Assembly (NCBI RefSeq): GCF_001434975.1
Contig: NZ_AZEL01000041.1
Span: 1-64,000, forward strand
DNA from: Lactobacillus gallinarum DSM 10532 = JCM 2011
GTDB lineage: Bacteria > Bacillota > Bacilli > Lactobacillales > Lactobacillaceae
Length of the DNA: 64,000 nucleotides
Reading direction: 5' to 3'
Below are positions 7,553-16,292 of this stretch, in pieces. Made by a program: the position numbers and the translations under genes. Below the pieces are notes generated by a model. It was not told the DNA's origin, searched no databases, and was given only the letters and a program-made list of their open reading frames with translations. The number at the start of each line of letters is the position of its first letter. The stretch's first letter is position 1.

Positions 7553-7684
7553 ATGTCTAGTAATAATAAAAGTGCTATTGCTGATCGCCACATGAATAAT
7601 AGTAAATTTATTATTATATCCATAACTGCAACTATAACAATTTTACTATTAATATTAAATAATAAAAAAGACACTGTTTTTTAG
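7553..7684 (+). CDS. Possible 43-residue single-span membrane peptide
   Basis: An open frame between two terminators encodes a peptide with a polar N-terminus, one hydrophobic helix (FIIISITATITILLLIL) and a charged tail NNKKDTVF. This layout is reminiscent of small toxin-like or regulatory membrane peptides. No proper ribosome binding site is visible and the start is only a few bases after the previous hairpin. It may well be chance in AT-rich DNA. Confidence 0.2.
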   Translation: MSSNNKSAIADRHMNNSKFIIISITATITILLLILNNKKDTVF

Positions 7685-7696
7685 TTTAACAGCGCC
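7661..7696 (-). terminator. Terminator of the degV gene
   Basis: On the minus strand GGCGCTGTT and AACAGTGTC pair over nine positions with two G-U pairs, followed by six T. It lies directly beyond the stop of the leftward DegV gene. Confidence 0.75.
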
Positions 7697-7703
7697 TCTT
7701 TTA

Positions 7704-8585
7704 TTATTTAGTTAAATCTAATTTATCAAAGTCTATCATCCATGCAATCGCAATAGACTTTTCACCTAAGTGTGTAGCAATTACAGGACTGAATTCAGCC
7801 ACATCCACCGGCTTATCTGGGAAGTTAGTATTAATAAACTCTTTTATGTCTTCTGCTTGTTTGAGGTCATTAGAATGAAATACGAATAAACGTAATCTAT
7901 CCTTATAAGGTAATTCTGCAGTTTTTTCTAAAGTAAGTTTCTTAACCTTGGCAACAGCACGCTTTAAAGATCTGATTTTATCAAAAGCAACAATTTTACC
8001 ATCATCATTAAATGTTAATAATGGTTTTATTTGCAGCATAGTACCAATAAACGCACCTGCGTTGCTTAAACGACCGCCTCTGCTTAAATTCTTAAGATCA
8101 TCAACTACAAAATATTCATCGATTGTCTTTCGAATTTCGTCCAGTTTCTTTAAAATAGCTTCTGGTTCCATGCCATTCTTAATCATTCTAGCAGCAGCTA
8201 ATACCAAATAACCTTGTAATCTTACGGTCATTTTAGAATCATAAGGATATAGATTATATTCCGGATTATTATGAGCCATGTTTACCATGTTTTGATAAAA
8301 TCCAGAAATACCACTCGATAAAGTAATAGCAATGATAGCCTCATAGCCTTCTCCATGAAGCTTATTGCATAATTCAATCATTTGACCCATGCTTGGTTGT
8401 GAAGTCTTAGGAAAAGCTGCGCCTTGCTTTTGTAGTTCAAAAAGTTGCGCAGAAGTAATATTAACTCCTTCTAAGTATTCCTTGTCGCCAACGATGACGG
8501 GAATCGGAACCACATTAATATTATTGTCCTTAACTTCTTGTTCAGTTAAGACACTAGTACTGTCAGTAACTAATGCGATTTTCAA
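7704..8585 (-). CDS. degV: DegV family fatty-acid-binding protein
   Basis: A 293-residue DegV/EDD-fold protein. The family motifs are visible: TDSTSVLTEQEV at the N-terminus, VPIPVIVGDKEYLEGVNI, the TSQPSMGQM block and the lipid-contacting SSGISGFYQN loop. Characterised members bind a fatty acid between two lobes and present it to fatty acid kinase FakA. That role is inferred from the family, and no fakA is in the window. The start is TTG at 8585 (MKIALVTDS) because AAGGGGAAAT lies just upstream; a longer in-frame TTG at 8603 overlaps that site. Confidence 0.88.
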   Translation of the reverse strand: MKIALVTDSTSVLTEQEVKDNNINVVPIPVIVGDKEYLEGVNITSAQLFELQKQGAAFPKTSQPSMGQMIELCNKLHGEGYEAIIAITLSSGISGFYQNMVNMAHNNPEYNLYPYDSKMTVRLQGYLVLAAARMIKNGMEPEAILKKLDEIRKTIDEYFVVDDLKNLSRGGRLSNAGAFIGTMLQIKPLLTFNDDGKIVAFDKIRSLKRAVAKVKKLTLEKTAELPYKDRLRLFVFHSNDLKQAEDIKEFINTNFPDKPVDVAEFSPVIATHLGEKSIAIAWMIDFDKLDLTK

Positions 8586-8658
8586 TTTATTTCCCCTTCC
8601 CAATTTCTTTAATTATATAATACAGAAGAATTATAGCATAAAACCATTAATTACACAC

Positions 8659-9074
8659 CTATTGCAAGTCGTCTAATGAGGAAGAAGCTTGTGCAATTTC
8701 GTAAAGTTGCTTAACAAACAGACTAGAAGCATCAGAATCCAAAGATATAAAAAGAAGACTTTCAATTTTACTAAGTGTATTCTTTAGTTCTTCTGCTTTC
8801 TTTATACCTTCTGAACTTAATTTCACAATCTTACTTGAATCTTTTTCAGATCGTGTAATTTCTATAAGGCTCTTTGTCTTTTTTTGTTGAAGCTGACGAC
8901 TTAAGGTAGATAAAGAAATATTAAGTGCTTCAGCTAATTTCCCCATGGCTAAAGCTTTATTATTTGTGTCATCAAAAAAAGCAAAATTCTAGTTTGTGAA
9001 ATATTCAGGCTACACTTGTGATTTATTTCTTTTTTTATTTGATCTGCAATAGTGCTAAAAAATAATACATCCAT
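8659..9074 (-). pseudogene. MarR-type regulator, frameshifted at an A7 run
   Basis: Two frames make up one MarR-family winged-helix protein. Starting at the ATG at 9074, behind AAAAAGGACTTTGTAT, the first frame reads MDVLFFSTIADQIKKEINHK through SQTRILLF. It then shifts at seven A (8974-8980; T7 in the coding strand) and stops. The second frame continues with DDTNNKALAMGKLAEALNIS, then LSTLSRQLQQ (recognition helix) to the C-terminus at 8659. One extra base in the run would restore about 138 residues, the normal MarR length. It could be a true pseudogene, a slipped-strand switch or a sequencing error. Ligand and targets are unknown. Confidence 0.7.
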
Positions 9075-9156
9075 ATACAAAGTCCTTTTTCTCCAAATTA
9101 GATTACTATAACTGTATTTTATCATTTAATAATCTATTTGATAATACCGTTTCCAA

Positions 9157-9175
9157 ACTATATTAGATATATAGT
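9157..9175. promoter_or_regulatory. Palindromic candidate MarR operator
   Basis: Perfect 7-bp arms ACTATAT and ATATAGT separated by five bases, inside a wider GTTTC/GAAAC pair. It lies in the divergent region between the MarR gene and rqcH, close to the presumed marR promoter (GATAAAAT -10 on the minus strand near 9120). MarR proteins commonly bind such palindromes next to their own gene, so autoregulation is a fair guess. Confidence 0.4.
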
Positions 9176-9312
9176 GTTGTGTGAAACATTAAATATTAAA
9201 ACTTTAATACTAATGTTAATTATAACTTTGATATGTCATTTTGTATTTATATTAGTTTTACCTAATTATTAATGTGTATTATTTTTAGCTTATAGTTGAT
9301 AACTCTAATAAT

Positions 9313-9341
9313 TTTAGAATATTGAATTTTATTGTTATAAT
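9313..9341 (+). promoter_or_regulatory. Promoter of rqcH
   Basis: TATAAT at 9336-9341 and TTTAGA at 9313-9318 with a 17-base spacer; GAGGTGA ribosome binding site follows near 9356. Confidence 0.6.
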
Positions 9342-9368
9342 ATTAAACGTATTTTGAGGTGATGTATT

Positions 9369-11063
9369 ATGGCATTTGATGGATCATTTATCCATAGTTT
9401 ATTACAAGATTTAACCCCTACTCTAGTAGGAAGTCGTTTATCAAAAATTTACCAACCCTTTGATCAAGACTTAGTTTTAATCTTTAGAAAAAATCGAAAA
9501 AACTACCAATTTTTAATTTCAGCTAATGCACAATATCCAAGGATGTATTTAACTGAACAAACAATTAACAACCCTGATAAAGCTCCTATTTTTGTAATGG
9601 TATTACGTAAATACTTAGAGGGCTCTGTTTTACAATCTATTGATCAAGTAGGTTTAGATCGAATTACTAATTTCCATTTTAGTAATCGCAATGAATTGGG
9701 TGATGAAATCGAATTAGTTCTTTCCGTAGAATTAATGGGTCGTCACAGTAACGTGATTCTCTACAATCAAAAAGATAATCATATCATCGACTTATTAAAG
9801 AGAATTAATCCTGATGAAAATAGAGCTCGTATTTTATTACCAAAAGCGAAATATGAGTTACCTCCATTGAAGCCAGGAATAAATGGATTAACTTTGTCTG
9901 AAACTGAATTTAAACAACTTAGCAATGAAAATGATGCTAAAAGTTTAGCTAAGCAAATGGATGGTTTAGATAAAGATGATCGAAGTGAACTATTGGGGTA
10001 CTTAGAAGATGAATACAGCTATTCTTCCTTTAAAACGTTTTTCAATCAGTTCGACAATCCACGCGCATTTGTTTTAAAGACTCCTAATAATAAGAGAAAA
10101 ATCTTTTGTTATTTGCCTTATCATCTAGATCTTGAAAAGGAAAGCTCTAATCCTGACCTTAACAAAGGACTTGATGAATTTTATGAATATCAAGCTAATC
10201 GTGATTGGGTAAAACAACGCGCTAGTCAAGTAGAACGCGTGGTTAAGAATGAGCAAAAAAAGCTAAGCAAGAAAATCAAGAAATTAAAGAAACAACTCGA
10301 TCTTGCTGAAAACTCAGAAGGATATCGTATTAAGGGTGAAATTTTAAACGCAAATTTAAATCAAGTGAAGCCAGGAATGACTACAGTTTCCCTGCCTAAC
10401 TACTATGAAAACAATGCACCTATTGCAATAAAATTAGACCCTGCCCTTTCACCAGCACGCAATGCTCAAAAATATTTTACTCGATATAAAAAATTGCGCG
10501 ATTCCATTAAACATGTTAATCAGCAAATCAAAATAGCCGAAGAAAATTTGCGCTATTTTGATTCTATTCAAACTGCTATCGATAATGCGGATCCGCAGGA
10601 TATTGATCAAATTAATGATGAGTTAATCAATCAAGGATATATTCGAAAACAAAAGAAGAATAAACGAAAAAATAAAATTACAGAACGTAATCTGAATGAA
10701 TTTAAACTTTCTTCTGGTAAACATGTTTTAGTTGGTAAAAACAATTATCAAAATGATTGGTTAACTTTAAAAAAGGCTAACAAATCTGATTACTGGTTCC
10801 ATGTTAAAAATATGCCAGGATCTCACGTGATTTTACGAGATGATCAACCATCTGAAGACGATATTAAAGAAGCAGCTGAAATCGCAGCATTCTTTTCTAA
10901 GGGCAAAGACTCTGCCCATGTTCAAGTAGATTATGTACAAGACAAACGTGTTAAAAAGCCTAATGGTGCTAAACCCGGATTTGTAATTTATACTGGTCAA
11001 AACTCTATTGAAGTCACTCCAGTAGAGAAAGAAATTATGGCAATGAAAGTCAATAAAAAATAA
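9369..11063 (+). CDS. rqcH: RqcH / FbpA-type NFACT protein
   Basis: A 564-residue NFACT protein, historically called fibronectin-binding protein FbpA. In Bacillus the family member RqcH adds C-terminal alanine tails to nascent chains on stalled 50S subunits. Visible are the NFACT-N domain (about 1-200) with the conserved Asp-Arg pair in QVGLDRITNFHF, a coiled-coil region rich in Lys/Glu (about 275-430), and an NFACT-R domain (about 445-560) with SDYWFHVKNMPGSHVIL. ATG with GAGGTGATG upstream. It is monocistronic with its own promoter and terminator. The ribosome quality-control role is inferred from the family; surface adhesion is a reported but secondary activity. Confidence 0.9.
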   Translation: MAFDGSFIHSLLQDLTPTLVGSRLSKIYQPFDQDLVLIFRKNRKNYQFLISANAQYPRMYLTEQTINNPDKAPIFVMVLRKYLEGSVLQSIDQVGLDRITNFHFSNRNELGDEIELVLSVELMGRHSNVILYNQKDNHIIDLLKRINPDENRARILLPKAKYELPPLKPGINGLTLSETEFKQLSNENDAKSLAKQMDGLDKDDRSELLGYLEDEYSYSSFKTFFNQFDNPRAFVLKTPNNKRKIFCYLPYHLDLEKESSNPDLNKGLDEFYEYQANRDWVKQRASQVERVVKNEQKKLSKKIKKLKKQLDLAENSEGYRIKGEILNANLNQVKPGMTTVSLPNYYENNAPIAIKLDPALSPARNAQKYFTRYKKLRDSIKHVNQQIKIAEENLRYFDSIQTAIDNADPQDIDQINDELINQGYIRKQKKNKRKNKITERNLNEFKLSSGKHVLVGKNNYQNDWLTLKKANKSDYWFHVKNMPGSHVILRDDQPSEDDIKEAAEIAAFFSKGKDSAHVQVDYVQDKRVKKPNGAKPGFVIYTGQNSIEVTPVEKEIMAMKVNKK

Positions 11064-11086
11064 GCATGCCTCTTAAACATGCTTAT
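11052..11086 (-). terminator. Minus-strand terminator of the carAB block
   Basis: Arms TAAGCATG (11061-11068) and CATGCTTA (11078-11085); on the minus strand the hairpin is followed by six T. It overlaps the 3' end of rqcH. Confidence 0.7.
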
Positions 11087-11091
11087 TGCGA

Positions 11092-11130
11092 AAGCTAAGT
11101 TATTTGAATAAACTTAGCTTTTTTATTTTA
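11092..11130 (+). terminator. Plus-strand terminator of rqcH
   Basis: Perfect 10-bp arms AAGCTAAGTT and AACTTAGCTT followed by TTTTTATTTT on the plus strand. Together with the previous hairpin it forms two back-to-back terminators of opposite polarity. Confidence 0.85.
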
Positions 11131-14100
11131 AATTGGTTGTGTAGTTAACGCTAGTGATTCTAATACATCTAAAATTAATTCAGCGGTTTCAATACTTGAA
11201 AATACCGGAATATGAGTATACAAAGCCTCATCTCTTATTCGTAATGCATCTTCACTAGCCGCATCAGAAAGATTAGTAATATTTACTACCATTACAATTT
11301 TATGTTGTCGGATTTTTTCTAGTAAATTGCGAGGATTATTATGGACTTTTTCTACAACTCCTGTAGTAATCCCAGCTTCCGCAAACATATTCGCAGTTCC
11401 TTCGGTTGCAATTAACTTAAAGCCCAATCTATCAAATCGACGAGCCAATTCTGTCACTCGATTTTTATCTTCATCTCTAACTGAAATAAAAATTGTCCCA
11501 TAACTAGGGATGTGTAAATCACTAGCTTCGTATCCTTTGTATAATGCCTTAGCTAAATGAGTATCTCGCCCCATTACTGAACCAGATGATTTCATATTAG
11601 AATCAAATGTATTGCCACTACTATAATTAAGGAAAGAAAATACTGGCATTTTAATATGAATAAAGTTACTTGTATGCCATAGTCCATTGGGATAGCCCAA
11701 ATCTTGAAGGTTATGACCTATCAAGACTTCCGTAGCGCAGGCAGTAATATCTTTATTCAAAGACTTAGACAAAAACGCTACGTTATGACCTGCATATGGC
11801 TTAATTTGTAATAAATATAATTCATCATTTACCAACAAATAATGTAAGTTAAAGATTCCTCTTGTTTGTAATACTTTTATCAATTTAATCGATTGTTGTT
11901 CAATCTTTTTTTGTTGTTCTAATGATAAATTTTGAGGTTTAATAACCGCTATTGAATCTGATGCATGTGAACCTGTTTGCTCTAAATGTTCAATAATACC
12001 AGGTAAAGTGACATTCTTACCATCCGAAATAGCTGTTACTTCATACTTATTCCCTTCAATAAACTGAGACACGGTGATTTGATCTACCTGATTTTCAGCT
12101 AAATATCTTTTAATTGCTGGAATATCATAAACTACAGCGGATTTTAATTTATTCTCTTTATTCATGCCCCCAATTAAAATTGGAAAATCATATTGATCAA
12201 CAAATTCAAATACAGCATTAGGATTTGTAGTTTTCAGAGATGGTACTCGTTTTAAATCGGTCAGGGGATGATTTAATAATTCCGTAATCATATCACGAGG
12301 ATCTTTAGTCTCCCATTGACCTATTATATGAAGACCATTTTCTTCCAATTGCTTACTTAATGCACTTACTCTTTTACCTGAAAATTGTAAAAGTACATCT
12401 TTAATATTTTCTCTTTTAGCAATAGTTAAAATATTTTCTAATGTAATTGATTCAAAATATACTCGATCGATATCCTTATATCTAGAAGAAACAGATTCAT
12501 CATTATTTGAAAGCAAAACTGTAACATAGCCATTATTATGTAAAGTCTTTGCTGCATGAGCAATCATATAGTCAAATTCACTAGTCACAGATACTTGTAA
12601 AGGCAACATACCTAAAATTAATATCTTTTTATCTGCCGCTAAATCTTTAGCTTCATTTTGAACATCATATGCGCCATAGTAAGCACACACATTAGGCCGA
12701 TAAACTCCAGCCGAACCGTCTATCTTTAAAAATGATGGTTCTAAATTATATTTACTAATTAATGATCGTACTTCCTCTACAGAAATATTTAATACCTTAG
12801 CAAGCAATGGATTAAAAAAGCCGTAATCTTTAGCTTCTCTTACTAAATCTAAAGTTAAATGCTCCTTATTTTGCACTAGTTTATTAATGATTGTGACAAT
12901 ATGAAGAAGCTTTTGATAATAAATTGGATGAAGGCCTGTAATTTCTTGTAATTCACTAAAAGGAATATTTTCTTTAATAGCTGCTAGTAATTTAATTAGA
13001 TGTAATTCATCGGGATGCTTAAGATCTTCAATTATTTCTTCATATGTTTTCCGGCTCTCTTCTACAAAAGCAGCCCAGCCCAAGTCAAGATTAGTAGTTG
13101 CATCTAAACCTTTCAAAAACGCTGTTTCAAAATTACGTCCTACGCCCATTGCTTCGCCACTGGCTTGCATTCGATTATTCAACTGATAATGGTTATAACC
13201 TGAACCAGTAAATGACCAATAAGGTATTTTAATCGCTATTGCATCTAAAGTAGGTTCAATAGAAGCATTTAATCCTGATAATGGATCGGTTATTTCATTT
13301 AGTCGATAACCAATAGCTACTTTACTTACTACATAACCCACATCATACATGCCAATTCGTTGAGCCCAAACAGAACTACGAGTTAAACGAGGACGGATCG
13401 TCAATAATTTTGACTTAATTTGGGTGCCATGATGTTTAATAGCAAAATGAAAACTAGTAAAACCAACAATTTCCAAATTATCTACAATTCGTCTAACTGA
13501 TTCTCTCAATTCTTGAATATGATCATTATTTAAAGTTAAAGACGGCATTACTATAGCTGAATCACCAGAATTTATTCCCACTGGCTCTATCGAACCAGCA
13601 AAATTAGTAAATACTAAATTGCCATCCTTATCACGTATTACATCAACAATAACTTCTTCCCAAGCTGAAAGATCCTCCGTTAATCGATAATTTTTCCATG
13701 TAAAATTATCAGTTTGTCTTTCTTCTTTAAAATAGGTCACTAAAGCTTCTTTAGTCTTAAATCGTAAATGTTCATTATGAACATAACGATTATACTTAGT
13801 AACTAATACTGGAAAAGTAACTTTGGAAAGTAAATTATCCATAGCACCATTCATATTGTCTTGAGCATTTTGATTTAATTCCCAAGACTCACTAGTATCA
13901 ATTCCTAATTTATTTAAAAGCTCTGTTCTTTTTTGCTGATTACCCATCTGCAAGATACGAGAATTCAAAGTTAGCAACTGAATGCCCATTTGCTCTAAAA
14001 TTCCATCTTGCAATAATTTATGAGCAACTTTTAATCCATTAGTTGAACCGTACGCAGTAATAATCGCATCTGGTTCTTCCATACGTAAAATTCGCTTAAG

Positions 14101-14319
14101 AAAATCTAATGTCATCGGCTCTAGATATACGGTAACATTGGACTTTTTATCCGTGGAGATAGTTGCTGGATTAGGATTAACCAATATAACTTGTATTCCT
14201 TCTTCGGTTAAGGCATCAATAGCTTCTGTAGCCATTAAGTCCATCTCAGCTACGCTACCAATCAAAGTAGGACCTGATCCGATAATTAATACTTTATCTA
14301 AATCATTTTCTAACGGCAT
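11128..14319 (-). CDS. CarB-like protein with destroyed active sites
   Basis: The 1063-residue length and domain order are those of the carbamoyl-phosphate synthase large chain, with two ATP-grasp halves and a C-terminal MGS-like allosteric domain. The catalytic residues are replaced throughout. In the first half the usual IIRPSFTMGGSGGG loop reads LVTKYNRYVHNEH (R to T174) and the metal-binding EMNPR reads TIRPR (T307, R309). In the second half VRPSYVLGG reads IGGMNKENK (G717) and EVNPR reads QIKPY (Q838, K840); the oxyanion motif GGQT is also lost. The MGS domain (about 935-1063, ATEGTANMFAEAG) is well kept. The frame is open and has a GGAG ribosome binding site. It cannot be expected to make carbamoyl phosphate; a regulatory or structural role, or slow decay, is possible. 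Confidence 0.9.
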   Translation of the reverse strand: MPLENDLDKVLIIGSGPTLIGSVAEMDLMATEAIDALTEEGIQVILVNPNPATISTDKKSNVTVYLEPMTLDFLKRILRMEEPDAIITAYGSTNGLKVAHKLLQDGILEQMGIQLLTLNSRILQMGNQQKRTELLNKLGIDTSESWELNQNAQDNMNGAMDNLLSKVTFPVLVTKYNRYVHNEHLRFKTKEALVTYFKEERQTDNFTWKNYRLTEDLSAWEEVIVDVIRDKDGNLVFTNFAGSIEPVGINSGDSAIVMPSLTLNNDHIQELRESVRRIVDNLEIVGFTSFHFAIKHHGTQIKSKLLTIRPRLTRSSVWAQRIGMYDVGYVVSKVAIGYRLNEITDPLSGLNASIEPTLDAIAIKIPYWSFTGSGYNHYQLNNRMQASGEAMGVGRNFETAFLKGLDATTNLDLGWAAFVEESRKTYEEIIEDLKHPDELHLIKLLAAIKENIPFSELQEITGLHPIYYQKLLHIVTIINKLVQNKEHLTLDLVREAKDYGFFNPLLAKVLNISVEEVRSLISKYNLEPSFLKIDGSAGVYRPNVCAYYGAYDVQNEAKDLAADKKILILGMLPLQVSVTSEFDYMIAHAAKTLHNNGYVTVLLSNNDESVSSRYKDIDRVYFESITLENILTIAKRENIKDVLLQFSGKRVSALSKQLEENGLHIIGQWETKDPRDMITELLNHPLTDLKRVPSLKTTNPNAVFEFVDQYDFPILIGGMNKENKLKSAVVYDIPAIKRYLAENQVDQITVSQFIEGNKYEVTAISDGKNVTLPGIIEHLEQTGSHASDSIAVIKPQNLSLEQQKKIEQQSIKLIKVLQTRGIFNLHYLLVNDELYLLQIKPYAGHNVAFLSKSLNKDITACATEVLIGHNLQDLGYPNGLWHTSNFIHIKMPVFSFLNYSSGNTFDSNMKSSGSVMGRDTHLAKALYKGYEASDLHIPSYGTIFISVRDEDKNRVTELARRFDRLGFKLIATEGTANMFAEAGITTGVVEKVHNNPRNLLEKIRQHKIVMVVNITNLSDAASEDALRIRDEALYTHIPVFSSIETAELILDVLESLALTTQPI

Positions 14320-14322
14320 AAT

Positions 14323-15378
14323 TTACTCCATCATTTGTAAAAAATAATCGAAAATTTCATCTGCATCATGGGATCCTGGGGCTCCCTCTGGATTAAAAGC
14401 GGTTGCTACTATCTTGTCTTTGATATTCCAAAATCCTGCATTTAATTCACTATGAAGATCAAAATATTCACGATTCATATTCATTTTTACGCTATCAGGT
14501 AATACTAATTGATCAATATTCATTGAAGTCTGCCAAATTGCATTAGTATTTTGCTCAATTACTGGATAATTAATTCCATTGAATTCCTGAGGTAACTGAA
14601 CCAATTCAAAGTCTAAATAATCACTTAACACTAAGAAACCTAATCCAATTCCTAAGATTGGATATTTGCCATAAAAATGATCTAAAATCGGAGCAATTTT
14701 ATCAACTATTTCCTCCGGTTTACCTGGTCCATTTGAAATAATGATTCCTTCAGGACGTAAGTTCTCAACATCCAGCGGACTAACATTATAAGGTAAAACG
14801 GTTGTGTTTACTTTTCTAAGAGACAAAGCTCTGAGCATAGAGTGCTTTAATCCTAAATCTAAAACTGCAACTGTTTTACCTACATTTGGGGATGCATAAG
14901 CATTTTTAGTTGAAACCATTGCCGATTTATTTTTAGGCAGAACTAATGCTTTAATTTGATCAAAAGCGTGTTCATCATTAGTATCCATGATTGAGGCCTT
15001 AATAGTTCCTTCTTCGATCAAACGATGAACAAGCGCACGGGTATCTACCTTAAAAATGGCAGGTATCTTTTTTTCTTTTAAAAACGAACTAAGATCTTCA
15101 AAATTTTCACTATCAGAAATATTCAAAGCAATATCATTAGCAATTATTCCCTTAACAGTAGGATCAATACTTTCATAGTCAATTGCATTGATCCCATTAT
15201 TGCCGATCATTGGCGATGTGAAAACTAGAATTTTTCCAGCATTAGTAGGATCAGTTAATGCTTCTTGATAGCCAAAATTAGTAGTTTGAATTGCTAATTC
15301 TCCGGTGGAAATAATACTTGCGCCAATACCTTCACCAGCAAAAGAGCTGCCATCTTCTAATATCAAATAACGTTTCAT
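14323..15378 (-). CDS. CarA-like protein without the glutaminase triad
   Basis: A 351-residue homologue of the carbamoyl-phosphate synthase small chain. The N-terminal domain is recognisable (LILEDGSSFAGEG, GYQEALTDP, VDTRAL), as is the class I glutamine amidotransferase domain (about 168-350). The nucleophile motif GICLGHQ reads GIGLGFL, so the catalytic Cys is G245 and the following His-Gln is Phe-Leu. The catalytic His in YHPE is N329 (FNPE); only the Glu (E331) remains. The glutamine-contacting loops FGHRGxNHP and SQNHGY are also lost. It starts two bases after the rluD stop with only a weak AAGTGA site and is directly followed by the equally degenerate carB. Glutamine hydrolysis is not expected. 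Confidence 0.9.
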   Translation of the reverse strand: MKRYLILEDGSSFAGEGIGASIISTGELAIQTTNFGYQEALTDPTNAGKILVFTSPMIGNNGINAIDYESIDPTVKGIIANDIALNISDSENFEDLSSFLKEKKIPAIFKVDTRALVHRLIEEGTIKASIMDTNDEHAFDQIKALVLPKNKSAMVSTKNAYASPNVGKTVAVLDLGLKHSMLRALSLRKVNTTVLPYNVSPLDVENLRPEGIIISNGPGKPEEIVDKIAPILDHFYGKYPILGIGLGFLVLSDYLDFELVQLPQEFNGINYPVIEQNTNAIWQTSMNIDQLVLPDSVKMNMNREYFDLHSELNAGFWNIKDKIVATAFNPEGAPGSHDADEIFDYFLQMME

Positions 15379-15380
15379 TT

Positions 15381-16292
15381 TTATTCACTTGCTTTTTCTA
15401 ATTGGGCTAACATATCCTGAAATATCTTAGGTGGTTCAACAGTGAATTCTAGCCATTCTCCTGTCCGGGGATGCTTAAAGCCTAAAACTTTAGCATGCAA
15501 AAACTGGCCGTTCCCTTTTAAAGTTTTGCGTGGACCATATAATGGATCTCCCGCAACTGCATGTCCAATATAATCTAAATGTACTCTGATTTGATGAGTT
15601 CGTCCTGTCTCGAGTTGACATTGAATTAAACTATAGCCTTTGAATTGTTTGAGTACCTTAAAATGTGTAATAGCTTTTTTACCATTTTCTACCACTGCCA
15701 TCTTCTTGCGATCATATGGATTGCGGCCAATTGGAGCATCAATGACACCATTTTCTTCACTAAAATTACCATGAACAATGGCCCAATATATTCTTTTGTT
15801 TGTCTTATGCGCTAACTGATCTTCAAGTAATTCTCTTGCTTGAGCATTCTTAGCAATCATCAACAAACCTGAAGTATCCTTATCAATTCGATGTACAATC
15901 CCAGGTCTAAAACCTTCGGGAGATTGTGCCAAATCTTTTGTGTGATAAAGAAGTGCATTCACCAAAGTATGATCAGGATGTCCTGGTGCGGGATGCACCA
16001 CCATGCCCTGTGGTTTATTTACTACAATTACATCGTCATCTTCATAAACAATATCAAGTGGAATATTTTCTGGAACAACATCCATTGGTTTTACCGCTGG
16101 AACATTAATTTCAATTTTGTCGCCTGCTTGAATTTTATAAGATACTTTCTCTGCTTTTTGATTAACTAGGATTTCTTTTTCTTTAACTAATTCTTTTACT
16201 CTAGTTCTAGACAAATCAGGTACTTGCTCTGAGATAAATTTATCTAAACGTCCGTGCTCATCTTTAACTTGTAATAAATATTTTTTAGGCAT
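15381..16292 (-). CDS. rluD: RluD-family 23S rRNA pseudouridine synthase
   Basis: A 303-residue RluA/RluD-type pseudouridine synthase. An S4 RNA-binding domain (about 10-75, RLDKFISEQVPDLSRTRVKE) is followed by the catalytic domain with the family motif HRIDKDTSGLLMIAK carrying the catalytic Asp, and the GRTHQIRVH motif near residue 215. The frame reaches 16313, but AAGGATGAT lies just before the ATG at 16292 (MPKKYLLQV), which is taken. That start overlaps the end of lspA by eight bases. In Bacillus and many lactic acid bacteria lspA-rluD immediately precedes pyrR and the pyr operon. Here carA follows instead. Confidence 0.92.
   Translation of the reverse strand: MPKKYLLQVKDEHGRLDKFISEQVPDLSRTRVKELVKEKEILVNQKAEKVSYKIQAGDKIEINVPAVKPMDVVPENIPLDIVYEDDDVIVVNKPQGMVVHPAPGHPDHTLVNALLYHTKDLAQSPEGFRPGIVHRIDKDTSGLLMIAKNAQARELLEDQLAHKTNKRIYWAIVHGNFSEENGVIDAPIGRNPYDRKKMAVVENGKKAITHFKVLKQFKGYSLIQCQLETGRTHQIRVHLDYIGHAVAGDPLYGPRKTLKGNGQFLHAKVLGFKHPRTGEWLEFTVEPPKIFQDMLAQLEKASE

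Noticed and set aside
15891-16169. Plus-strand frames opposite rluD
   Set aside because: Composition mirrors the codons of the conserved synthase on the minus strand and there are no start signals.
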